Positions 32,649 to 40,415 of a stretch of 49,664 nt of DNA are shown here, piece by piece. The DNA comes from JBBDWJ01 sp040902925 (GTDB lineage Bacteria > Acidobacteriota > Terriglobia > Bryobacterales > UBA6623), in NCBI GenBank assembly GCA_040902925.1, contig JBBDWJ010000043.1, positions 1 through 49,664 of the forward strand. Reading direction: 5' to 3'. The notes under the pieces were generated by a model, which was not told where the DNA came from, did no database searches, and was given only the letters and a program-made list of their open reading frames with translations. Within the stretch, counting starts at the first letter, position 1; each line of letters starts with the position of its first letter. The position numbers were made by a program, and so were the translations under genes.

Positions 32649-35123
32649 ATGCATTCGTTCCAACTCGCCAAAGGCCTTGTTCTTCCTGCCGCGGCGGGAG
32701 TTTTATGGCTGGCCGGTTGCGCCGGCGGACCTTCGTCGGATAAACCCTCGCTGCGGCTCGTCGATGAGTTTCGAGCCGAGTCGGTTGCCAACTCGCCGAC
32801 TACGGCCGCGCCGGCTCCCGCCGTCTCCTGGGAATTCGCAGCCGCCGGAGAAGCCTCGACAGCTCCGGCACCCAACGACCCGATGCTCGGCTGGAAGGCC
32901 GGTACCGGAGTCAGCGGCCTGAAAATCGTCGAAGGCCGTTTGACCGGCCGCACGACAACCGACTTTCCGATCATCCACGCCGCGGTTCCGCAAAACATCG
33001 ACACCAACGACGACTTTTATTCGGTTGACGTGCGGATTCGATCGAGCGCCGCAGGCGAGGTGGCCGTGATTCGCTCCAACAGCGACGAGCTCAATTTTGA
33101 ACGCATCATCGAGCAAAACACCAGCGCGCCGCCGCAGTTGAGCGCCAAAATCCCCGGCGGCACGGCGTTTCAGACGCTCGCCATGACATCCTCGCGCCCT
33201 AGCACGATGGCCGGCAAGCAATTGCTGATCCGGCCCGTAAACGCTAAAGACGCCACGTTCGAAATCGAGTTCGTGCGCGTGGTTTCGCAGAAAGAAAACC
33301 GCGCACGAGTGCCATCCGGCATCGGCTGGCAGGGTCTTGGCAGCATCTACCGCGAATCCATCGTGTCCCGCTCGCCCGAAACGTTTACGATCGAGGCGAA
33401 TATTCCCGCCAATGCCCGGCTCGACGTGAATCTCGGAACCACCGATTCGAAACCGCTCACTTTCAAAGTCACCGCCGGTACGGGCGACAACGCGCAAACG
33501 ATTCTGGAGCGCACCATTACGACGCCGCACCGCTGGGAGCCGGTCGAGGTTGACCTCGCGCCGTTTGCCGGGCAGCGGTCGCTGACCTTCTCGCTCGCCG
33601 TCGACGAAGAACGCCGCGTGGGCTTCTGGGGCACGCCGGCAATTCGCACGCGCGCCGCCGCGCTGCCGCCGAGTGGAACAGCCGCGTCCGCGTTGGGTAG
33701 CGTCGAACGCCCCCGCCACGTCATCTACTTGATGTGCGACACGCTGCGCCGCGATCACCTCGGCCTTTACGGCTACAACCGCGACACGGCGCCGCACCTG
33801 CGGCAGCTCGCCGAACAAGGCACTGTCTTCCTCGACAACATCTCGCAGGCGACCTGGACGAAAGCCTCGACTCCCTCCTTGATGACTTCGCTCTATCCGG
33901 CGTCGACGCAAGTTCACGGCGTGCCCGATCGCCTCTCGCCCGCCGCCACGACGATCGCCGAAGTCTTTCGCGATGCCGGTTATACCACCGTCTCGTTCGC
34001 TTCTAACGGCTTCGTCGGCCGCTTGACGAATCTCCACCAGGGCTTCGAAGAGCTACACGAGAGCACTTCGCTCAACGACTCCACGTATCGTTCCAAGACG
34101 GCGCGCGAATATGTCGACCGCGCCATCGAGTGGATCGAGCGGCGGCGCGATACGCCGTTTTTCATGTACCTGCACGTGTTCGACCCGCACCACCAGTACG
34201 AGCCGCGCGCGCCTTACGCTGCCGCGTTCAATGACCCCGCGCTGCGTGAAGAGCACGAAAAGGAACGCGAGACCTCGCGCAAGTTCACCCACCAGGAAAT
34301 GCGCGGCCGCGGCCTGCCCAACCCCAAAGAGCTTAAAGAAGCTGGCCTCGACGCCGACAAATGGGTGACATACGAGCGCAACTCGTATGACGGTTCGATT
34401 CTCGGCATGGACGCCGAGGTCGGCCGTCTCATCGAGCGCCTCCGCCAACTCGGCATCGAGCGTGACACGCTGCTGGTATTTTTCTCCGACCACGGCGAGG
34501 GCTTCGGCGAGCACGGCAGCATGTGGCACGGCTTTACCGGCTACGGCGAGATGTCGGGTGTCCCGATGATGTTCTATCGCCCCGGTGTGATCCCTGCCGG
34601 GCTGAAGATTGCCGAAACGGTGCGTAATCTCGACCTGATGCCAACCGTGCTCGACCTGAGCGGGCTGCCGATCCCCGACGGCGTCCAAGGGCAAAGTCTC
34701 GTACCGTTGATGGCCGCCGCCCGCCAGGCTGCTCAAGGCCAGTCACAAAACTCCGTCGCGGAAATTGCCGCCGGATTGGGCTGGACGCCGCAGCCGGCGG
34801 TGACGGAAAAATCCGATGACCCGCAGGGAGAAAATCCCAAGGGATTGCTTTCGTACGCCATCATCGATGGCGGCTGGAAGTTGGTCCACAACGTCAAGAG
34901 CCCCGACAACCGGGCCGAGTACGAGCTCTACCATCACCAGCAAGATCCGCTGGATCTCACCAACGTGCTCGACCAGCACGCCGATGTGGCGGAAAACCTG
35001 AAAGCGAAGCTCGGGGAGTGGCACAAGATGGTCGAAGCAGGTCAGCTTCCCGAAGGGGAATCGACCGAAGGCATCTCCGAGAAGGAGCTCGATCGCCTCA
35101 AAAGCCTCGGCTACGTGCAGTAA
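32649..35123 (+). CDS. Lipoprotein with sulfatase-fold domain (Thr at the nucleophile position)
   Basis: An 824-residue protein. It has a lipoprotein signal ending LWLAGCAGG, an N-terminal region without a recognised family (about 30-355, beta-rich by look), then a sulfatase/alkaline-phosphatase-superfamily domain (about 357-800). Metal-site blocks are clear: CDTLRRDHLGLYGY at its start and FFSDHGEGFGEHG later. The sulfatase signature CxPSR is replaced by ATWTKASTPSLMTSLYP, so the formylglycine cysteine is Thr. That is typical of phosphotransferase-like members rather than true sulfatases. The start at MHSFQLAKG has GGAGG nine bases upstream. The stop of the HupE-like gene is 85 bases before. 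Confidence 0.85.
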   Translation: MHSFQLAKGLVLPAAAGVLWLAGCAGGPSSDKPSLRLVDEFRAESVANSPTTAAPAPAVSWEFAAAGEASTAPAPNDPMLGWKAGTGVSGLKIVEGRLTGRTTTDFPIIHAAVPQNIDTNDDFYSVDVRIRSSAAGEVAVIRSNSDELNFERIIEQNTSAPPQLSAKIPGGTAFQTLAMTSSRPSTMAGKQLLIRPVNAKDATFEIEFVRVVSQKENRARVPSGIGWQGLGSIYRESIVSRSPETFTIEANIPANARLDVNLGTTDSKPLTFKVTAGTGDNAQTILERTITTPHRWEPVEVDLAPFAGQRSLTFSLAVDEERRVGFWGTPAIRTRAAALPPSGTAASALGSVERPRHVIYLMCDTLRRDHLGLYGYNRDTAPHLRQLAEQGTVFLDNISQATWTKASTPSLMTSLYPASTQVHGVPDRLSPAATTIAEVFRDAGYTTVSFASNGFVGRLTNLHQGFEELHESTSLNDSTYRSKTAREYVDRAIEWIERRRDTPFFMYLHVFDPHHQYEPRAPYAAAFNDPALREEHEKERETSRKFTHQEMRGRGLPNPKELKEAGLDADKWVTYERNSYDGSILGMDAEVGRLIERLRQLGIERDTLLVFFSDHGEGFGEHGSMWHGFTGYGEMSGVPMMFYRPGVIPAGLKIAETVRNLDLMPTVLDLSGLPIPDGVQGQSLVPLMAAARQAAQGQSQNSVAEIAAGLGWTPQPAVTEKSDDPQGENPKGLLSYAIIDGGWKLVHNVKSPDNRAEYELYHHQQDPLDLTNVLDQHADVAENLKAKLGEWHKMVEAGQLPEGESTEGISEKELDRLKSLGYVQ

Positions 35124-35339
35124 TCATCCTCGGCATGCGAGCCGCCTTGACGCCGCGCCACAGGGTGCAATGCGGCGAATCTGCAATAGTTGCGTCCGCA
35201 GCCCCTTCCGCACGCCATGCAGCGCTATCGCAGTGAATCTAAGTTGCTGACAACGAGTGCCTGGAAGCTTTGGTTCCCACGTGGCCCTCCTATTGCAAAG
35301 CTCGACACCAGTCTCATATAGACCAGGAGTGTCGACCCG
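35124..35339. other. Intergenic region, no gene seen
   Basis: It lies between the sulfatase-fold gene and the regulatory island. No terminator hairpin or strong promoter was recognised. An AGGAG ribosome site ends it. Confidence 0.35.
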
Positions 35340-35879
35340 ATGCATCCCCCCAATGTTTTTTCTGCCCGCGCCATTTCGATCGCCAGCCGCGGCAATGCGC
35401 GCGAGACGCCGCCGCCGGATTCCGGCGAGGAGGAATTCGCGCGCCGCTCTTCACGCGTAGCGGCCCTGCTGGTAATGCCTTCCGAACGCCGGGCGCTGTT
35501 TTTGCAGGCCCTCAGCGAGTTGGATGTGCCCGTCTATTGCGTGGAAGACTGCCGCGAGGCCCGCAGGTTGCTGCAGCCTACTCCCGCGGTGTCGCACACT
35601 AGCTCTGTTGGCTTGCCTGTCGGCCTAATCGTGACGCATGTCAGCCTTCCCGATGGGAATTGGTGCGACGTGTTGCGCATGATGAATCAGCTAGGTGCGC
35701 CAGCTAGCGTGGTCGTGGATGCCACCGAAGTGAACCCCACCCTATGGTCGGAAGTGTTCTGGCGCGGCGCCTACGATTTATTAGTTCAGCCCTGCGACTG
35801 GAACGATGTCTGCCAATGCCTCGAAGGCGCCTTGCGGTCTCGGCCGCGCCGGCTCGCTTCCTCCCTGTCCTCCTCATAA
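35340..35879 (+). CDS. Degenerate receiver-domain protein
   Basis: A 179-residue protein. After a ~40-residue polar, probably disordered N terminus, residues about 40-165 follow the CheY pattern (AALLVMPSERRALFLQAL, GLIVTHVSLPDGNWCDVLRMM, ASVVVDATEVN, GAYDLLVQPCDWNDVCQCL). The acidic pocket is lost. The phospho-acceptor Asp position in GLIVTHVSLPDG is Thr or His, and the usual Lys near the end is Gln (LLVQPCD). It should not be phosphorylated, and may instead bind a partner constitutively. It is the first gene of the island containing the NtrB/NtrC pair. A good AGGAG lies 10 bases upstream. Confidence 0.65.
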   Translation: MHPPNVFSARAISIASRGNARETPPPDSGEEEFARRSSRVAALLVMPSERRALFLQALSELDVPVYCVEDCREARRLLQPTPAVSHTSSVGLPVGLIVTHVSLPDGNWCDVLRMMNQLGAPASVVVDATEVNPTLWSEVFWRGAYDLLVQPCDWNDVCQCLEGALRSRPRRLASSLSSS

Positions 35880-36087
35880 AAAGCATGGGACGTTTGCTCG
35901 AGCGACTGCGTTTGCCGCCCTTTACCCCTGTGCCGTACCCTTTGGGCTGCAAGTTTTGCAGCAGCACCAGCGGGCGCCAAAATACTTTCTGGCGATCTCC
36001 CGCCGGCTCTTGGGTAACTTGTTTGTTTCGAGCATCGCTTGGAACCGTAGCGCTATTGGCATCCGCCGTGCTTCCACTCGGGTCGCT

Positions 36088-36360
36088 ATGGGAGAACGCT
36101 ACCTGACCATCGACCAGGTTGTCCGCGAGCTCGAAACATCAGCCGAGGCGATCGAAGACCAGATTCGCCGCGGCCGGATTAATACGACCGTCAAGCGCAA
36201 CCTGCGTTTTCTTTCGGATCACGAAGTGTACAAGCTGAAATTCATCTTCTATTTGGACCGTAAGTGCCAACTTTCGTCCGAACAGATCGATACCGTCCTG
36301 GAAACCGTCAGTCCGCCCTACCACACCTGGCAAGAACAGTTGGCGGCCGTTGTGGAGTGA
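36088..36360 (+). CDS. Small MerR-like helix-turn-helix protein
   Basis: A 90-residue protein whose first ~45 residues (MGERYLTIDQVVRELETSAEAIEDQIRRGRINTTVKRNLRF, shown only as landmarks LTIDQVVRELETS and IEDQIRRGRI) resemble the winged HTH of MerR/excisionase proteins. A short helical tail may serve for dimerisation. The effector domain of full MerR regulators is absent. No clear ribosome site precedes the ATG. The frame stays open upstream to 35806, but that part overlaps the previous gene and lacks protein character. The stop lies in a 10-bp tandem repeat (GAGTGAGGTC). Confidence 0.5.
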   Translation: MGERYLTIDQVVRELETSAEAIEDQIRRGRINTTVKRNLRFLSDHEVYKLKFIFYLDRKCQLSSEQIDTVLETVSPPYHTWQEQLAAVVE

Positions 36361-36448
36361 GGTCGAGTGAGGTCGAGTTAAAGAGAGCGAGTGAAGAGCA
36401 GCCTGGGTACGCGTAGGAGCTCGGCGCGCTCACGCATCAGGATCAAGC

Positions 36449-36751
36449 ATGAACGGGGCTGATACAAAACCGGCATCCGAGCAGCAGGAAACAAAAATGC
36501 CTGAGCGGACTCAACTGCGCGAGCTCCGTCATCGGCTGTCGTTGGCTCCCCACAATACCGCCCTGCGTTTGCGGCTGGCCCAGTGGCTGGCTGAGCACGG
36601 GCGCCGCAATGAGGCCCTCGAGGAGCTTCGCACCTTGGTACGGCTCGACCCAAATCATTTGGAGGCGCGCAAGCTTCGCGAGGAACTCGCGCGCGGCTCG
36701 AAAACGGCCAAGCCCGCTCCGTCTCTCCACACATCGGAAGCGTTACACTGA
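36449..36751 (+). CDS. Small TPR-like protein
   Basis: A 100-residue protein. Residues about 20-80 form two helical hairpins of the tetratricopeptide type (RHRLSLAPHNTALRLRLAQWL, given in part, and ALEELRTLVRLDPNHLEARKL), with the Pro-Asn turn typical of TPR repeats. N- and C-terminal tails are polar. It probably serves as a protein-protein adaptor. It ends 14 bases before the NtrB-type kinase start, so the two are likely one transcript. No catalytic feature. Confidence 0.6.
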   Translation: MNGADTKPASEQQETKMPERTQLRELRHRLSLAPHNTALRLRLAQWLAEHGRRNEALEELRTLVRLDPNHLEARKLREELARGSKTAKPAPSLHTSEALH

Positions 36752-36765
36752 CAGCGAAAGCTCTC

Positions 36766-38163
36766 ATGTGGACATCCGAGGATGAATCTTCGCTTTGGGG
36801 CGCCCTGCCCTACCGCGTTGCCATCCCGGTTCTGCTCATTCTGGCGCTGCTGCTGACCGCTTTGCTGGTGGTCAGCCTCGAGCGCTGGCATTCGGCGCTC
36901 GGCGAACTGCTGGACGGCCATCCCCAAGGCGATCTCCGAAACGATCTGATCAAGCTGGCGATCATGGTCGTCTTGCTCGGCGCGACTGCCGTGGTTTCGC
37001 TCGCCATCCTGCAACACTACCGCGGGGCGCAGCATGCGCTAAGCCGTGCCCAGGAGCTCAGCCGCCAGACCCTCGAGAACATGGTCAGCGGGATTGTGAC
37101 ACTCGATTGGAAGGGCCGCATCACGGTGGCAAACCCGGCCGCCCGGGCCATGCTGAATCTCGGCTCGCACCACAATCACAATCTGGCCTGGCTGCTCGCC
37201 AAGCACGGCCAAGTGGGCGCCATCGCGCAGATGGCCGTGGAGAAGGAAAGCTACCAGCAGGATGTCGACGTCGACCATGTTTCGCAGAAGCTGGGCAAAA
37301 TCTGGCTGCGCGTAACGACATGGCCTCTCGTCGTCGGCCAGGCGCGCGTTGGCGTGGTGGTGATGCTCACCGACGTTACGCGCATCCTTGCCGTCGAGAA
37401 GCAACTCCGCCGTCTCGACCGCTTGGCGGCGACCGAAACGCTGGCCGCCGGAGTCGCTCACGAAGTCCGCAACCCGCTGACCGCCATTGACCTGAACCTG
37501 CGGCTGCTGCGCGACGAAGTGACCGCCCGCCTCAACGGAGCCGCCGGCCTGGAAGACTATTTCGACATTCTTAGCGAGGAGACGGCGCGGCTCAACCGCA
37601 TCACCGAAGACTTTCTCGAGTTTTCGCGCCCCCGTTCGGCGGAAGGGCATCCGGTATCGGTAGGCGACGTTCTGCAGCGCGTGGCGCGCCTGCTCGATGT
37701 CGAAGCCAAGGAGAAACGAATCCATCTGCGTCTCGGCATCGGGCCCGATCTGCCGCTGGTTTCAGGAGATGCCGAGCGCCTCGAACAGGTCTTTCTCAAC
37801 CTTTTCGTCAACGCCATGGCGGCGATGCCGGCCGGCGGCGAGATCGATGCTTCGGTGGACTTGCTCGAGCTCAATCAAAAACCGGCCGTGGAGGTCATCA
37901 TCACCGACCAGGGTCCGGGCGTTTCGCGCGAGCAACTGCCGCGCCTGTTCGATCCGTATTTCACGACCAAGCCGGGCGGCACCGGATTGGGACTAGCCAT
38001 CGCCCATCGCATCGTGGCCGACCATGACGGGGACATCACCTTGGAAAACGGTGTCTCCGGCGGGCTATCGGTGCGCGTTCGGCTTCCTGCTTGCGATAGC
38101 GGCCTGTTCGAGACTCAAGCGGCCGGCGCCGCCAACCATGAATGCGAATCTGATCATCGTTGA
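36766..38163 (+). CDS. NtrB-type membrane sensor histidine kinase
   Basis: A 465-residue kinase. Two membrane helices (about 12-34 and 66-88) flank a very short periplasmic loop, so the signal is probably cytoplasmic or membrane-borne. A PAS domain follows (about 92-205), then HisKA with H232 in AAGVAHEVRNPLTAID, and HATPase_c with the N box (LEQVFLNLFVNAMAAM), G1 (TDQGPGV) and G2 (GGTGLGLAIAHRI). Its 3' end overlaps the next gene by 26 bases. The NtrB/AtoS-like core is the usual partner of sigma-54 activators, as here. Confidence 0.92.
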   Translation: MWTSEDESSLWGALPYRVAIPVLLILALLLTALLVVSLERWHSALGELLDGHPQGDLRNDLIKLAIMVVLLGATAVVSLAILQHYRGAQHALSRAQELSRQTLENMVSGIVTLDWKGRITVANPAARAMLNLGSHHNHNLAWLLAKHGQVGAIAQMAVEKESYQQDVDVDHVSQKLGKIWLRVTTWPLVVGQARVGVVVMLTDVTRILAVEKQLRRLDRLAATETLAAGVAHEVRNPLTAIDLNLRLLRDEVTARLNGAAGLEDYFDILSEETARLNRITEDFLEFSRPRSAEGHPVSVGDVLQRVARLLDVEAKEKRIHLRLGIGPDLPLVSGDAERLEQVFLNLFVNAMAAMPAGGEIDASVDLLELNQKPAVEVIITDQGPGVSREQLPRLFDPYFTTKPGGTGLGLAIAHRIVADHDGDITLENGVSGGLSVRVRLPACDSGLFETQAAGAANHECESDHR

Positions 38164-39547
38164 CGACGAAATCAACATCCGCAAGACCTTGTCGAAGATC
38201 CTCGCCAAGCAGGGCTACTCGGTCGCCGTGGCGGCCGACGCCGCGGAAGCTTTGGCGCTGGCCCGGCAGCAGCGATTTCATCTGTTGATCTCCGATCTGA
38301 AGTTACCTGACATTGACGGATTGTCGCTGCTACGCGAGATTCGCCCCTTGCAGCCCGATATCCAGGTCATTGTGATGACGGCCTACGGAACGATCCAAAC
38401 GGCGGTCGAAGCGATGCGCCAAGGGGCTTATGACTACATCACCAAGCCTTTCGAGCCTTCTCATCTGCTGATATTGATCGAGAAAGCGCTCGAAAAACAT
38501 GCCCTGGCGTCCGACAACGCGCGGCTCCGTGAAGTGGTGCGCTCCAAAGACGAATATGGGCGTCTGGTCGGCAGCAGCACCGCCATGAGCGAGGTTTTCC
38601 GCCTCATCGATATGGTCGCGGCGGCCCCGGCCACGGTGTTGGTCCAGGGCGAGAGTGGCGTCGGCAAAGAGGTCATCGCCCGCACGCTCCATCAGCGCAG
38701 CCCGCGCTCCCACGGCCCGTTTATTTCCCTTAATTGCGGAGCCGTTCCCGAAAGCCTCCTCGAAAGCGAGCTATTTGGCCATGAGCGAGGCGCCTTTACC
38801 GGCGCCGACATCGCTCGCGCCGGCAAGATCGAGCTGGCGAATGGCGGCACGCTGTTCCTCGACGAGGTCGGCGAGATGTCACCCCGCACCCAGATCGAAT
38901 TCCTGCGCGTGCTCGACCAGCGTGAGTTGCGCAGGCTGGGCGGCAGCAAGCTCATTCACGTCGATATCCGCGTGCTGGCGGCAACGAATAAGCGGCTGCA
39001 GGATGAAGTCGCGGCCGGAAAGTTCCGCGAGGACCTCTTCTACCGCCTCAATGTGGTCCCTATTGATGTGCCGCCGCTGCGGGAGCGGAAGGAAGACATT
39101 GCCACGCTGGCGCAGATTTTTCTCAACGAGTTCGCCACTCTCTACAACAAACCCCGCAAGCGGCTTGGCCGGCCGGCCCTGGAATGTCTTTTGCAATGCG
39201 CCTGGCCGGGAAACGTGCGGGAACTGCGCAACCTCATGGAACGCCTGACGGTGACCGTGAACGACGACTTGATCGAAGCCGGCGACCTGCCCGATATCTA
39301 CCGGCCTTTGGAAGTCACACGGCCGAGCGTGGAGATTCCGCTGGGTTCCACGCTGGCGGCCGTCGAAGAACTCGTCATTCGGCGCACGCTGGCCGAGGTC
39401 ACCACGCACCGCGAGAAAGCGGCCAGGCTCCTCGGCATCAGCCCGCGAGCATTGCATTACAAGATCGGCCGCTACGGGCTGCGCCGCGAAGATGAGGACA
39501 GCCCCGAACAAGCCGATGACGAATCCACCGGGGAAGAACCGCTCTAA
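38138..39547 (+). CDS. NtrC-family sigma-54-dependent response regulator
   Basis: A 469-residue activator with all three NtrC parts. The receiver (1-120) has D53 in LLISDLKLPD. The AAA+ domain (about 140-375) has Walker A GESGVGKE (171-178), the sigma-54-contact loop GAFTGA (218-223) and Walker B LFLDEVGEM. A Fis-type HTH lies at the end (AARLLGISPRALHYKIGRYG, given in part). It hydrolyses ATP to open complexes made by sigma-54 polymerase. Its start lies inside the kinase gene. A sigma-54 promoter-like site follows at 39680, pointing at the next gene. Confidence 0.95.
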   Translation: MNANLIIVDDEINIRKTLSKILAKQGYSVAVAADAAEALALARQQRFHLLISDLKLPDIDGLSLLREIRPLQPDIQVIVMTAYGTIQTAVEAMRQGAYDYITKPFEPSHLLILIEKALEKHALASDNARLREVVRSKDEYGRLVGSSTAMSEVFRLIDMVAAAPATVLVQGESGVGKEVIARTLHQRSPRSHGPFISLNCGAVPESLLESELFGHERGAFTGADIARAGKIELANGGTLFLDEVGEMSPRTQIEFLRVLDQRELRRLGGSKLIHVDIRVLAATNKRLQDEVAAGKFREDLFYRLNVVPIDVPPLRERKEDIATLAQIFLNEFATLYNKPRKRLGRPALECLLQCAWPGNVRELRNLMERLTVTVNDDLIEAGDLPDIYRPLEVTRPSVEIPLGSTLAAVEELVIRRTLAEVTTHREKAARLLGISPRALHYKIGRYGLRREDEDSPEQADDESTGEEPL

Positions 39548-39679
39548 ACCGCTCGCCGAACCTCGAAACACCCAGCCTTCCTGCACATCTTGCAGCACAG
39601 CCGGCGTCGTTCCCGTCATATTTTCGGAACCCTGCTCGCAAGTTGTTGAGGCAGAACGCGTCTTCGATTCCCTCCGCTT

Positions 39680-39695
39680 TGGCCTCCGAGTTGCT
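39680..39695 (+). promoter_or_regulatory. Sigma-54 (-24/-12) promoter-like site
   Basis: TGGC-N7-TTGCT: TGGC at 39680-39683 and TTGCT at 39691-39695, with the exact spacing of the sigma-54 consensus and invariant GG and GC both present. The predicted start of transcription is about 39706. AGGAGG at 39711-39716 and the ATG at 39728 follow. It lies 133 bases after the NtrC-type gene. The middle of the -24 element (CTC instead of ACG) is off consensus. Confidence 0.6.
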
Positions 39696-39727
39696 CTCCT
39701 CCAGGGCGCTAGGAGGTACTTAGCGAT

Positions 39728-39967
39728 ATGAGCAAATGGCTTCGTATTGCTTCCACCGCCGCACTACTCGCAACGACCACGTTGCTAGCACCGGTTCTTC
39801 CCGCGAAAGAGAAAAACGCTTCCGCCCAGAGCACCGAGTCCGCCGCCAAAGACGCGAAGGACGCCAAAGACTCGAAGGAGGTTAAGCACAAGAAGGCCGC
39901 CAAGAACCACGACGCTGGAAGCCCCAGCGGAACCGCGGCTTCGAAGAGCGCCCCCCAAAAAAAGTAA
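39728..39967 (+). CDS. Small secreted lysine/alanine-rich protein
   Basis: A 79-residue protein. A clear signal peptide (MSKWLRIASTAALLATTTLL) probably ends around PAKEK. The mature ~53 residues are low-complexity, rich in Lys, Ala, Ser, Asp, with the repeat AKDAKDAKDSKEVKHKK and no Cys. It looks like an intrinsically disordered, positively charged periplasmic peptide. I recognise no family. It has a strong AGGAGG ribosome site and is the first gene behind the sigma-54-like promoter, so it may be the main output of the NtrB/NtrC pair: made in quantity under some envelope or nutrient stress. Confidence 0.6.
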   Translation: MSKWLRIASTAALLATTTLLAPVLPAKEKNASAQSTESAAKDAKDAKDSKEVKHKKAAKNHDAGSPSGTAASKSAPQKK

Positions 39968-40001
39968 AGCCTGATTGGGGGTAAGGAGATTGTTTGTCCT
40001 T

Positions 40002-40121
40002 GAGGGGCCCGCCCCACATCTATAGCGGTTTCCACCCCGAGAATCGCTGTAGCCTCAGGGCCCCTCTTCCCGGCCATCCTCAGGCCTCGGAGGCGCCGTT
40101 GGCTGAACCCTGCGGCGCCTC
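40002..40121 (+). ncRNA. Hairpin-rich segment, candidate structured RNA
   Basis: Two strong stems lie between the small secreted protein and tatA. The first is GAGGGGCCC (40002-40010) with GGGCCCCTC (40058-40066), enclosing an inner stem TATAGCG / CGCTGTA (40021-40027, 40045-40051). The second is GAGGCGCCG (40090-40098) with CGGCGCCTC (40113-40121). Neither is followed by a T-run, so a simple terminator is unlikely. It may be a processed 3' UTR, a small RNA or a leader for tatA. No known RNA family is recognised. Confidence 0.35.
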
Positions 40122-40172
40122 TCACGCTTTCGGCTGCTTATGCCGCGAGTAGTACGAATGGAGTCTAATACG

Positions 40173-40322
40173 ATGCCCACATTGGGAATTCAGGAATTGA
40201 TGGTGATCCTTGGGATCGCCGTATTGCTGTTTGGCGGCCGCAAGATCCCCGAGCTTGCCAAGGGACTTGGGCAAGGCATTCGCGAATTCAAAGACGCGCT
40301 GAAAGACGATAAGGCTGCTTAG
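40173..40322 (+). CDS. tatA: Twin-arginine translocase subunit TatA/TatE
   Basis: A 49-residue protein, short for TatA but complete. The N-terminal membrane helix (IQELMVILGIAVLLFGG) is followed by the FGG hinge and the amphipathic helix KIPELAKGLGQGIREFKDAL. TatA subunits assemble with TatC to form the pore for folded, twin-arginine proteins. At least one candidate substrate, the VOC protein at 17024, is in this window. tatB and tatC are not adjacent. The start at MPTLGIQEL has GGAG nine bases upstream; a Met five residues earlier is possible. Confidence 0.9.
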   Translation: MPTLGIQELMVILGIAVLLFGGRKIPELAKGLGQGIREFKDALKDDKAA

Positions 40323-40415
40323 GGTTGATCGTCCCGAAAGCCTTCTCGACCATAAGGGGGTCACGCGCCTCTGCGGCCGCACTTTCTGTTCGTAACGAAC
40401 GGGACTGTGTTGAAA

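Noticed and set aside
40388..40400. GTTCGTAACGAAC palindrome as a terminator between tatA and the CehA-like gene
   Set aside because: It has a one-base loop and no T-run on either strand. It might be a protein site, but nothing supports it.
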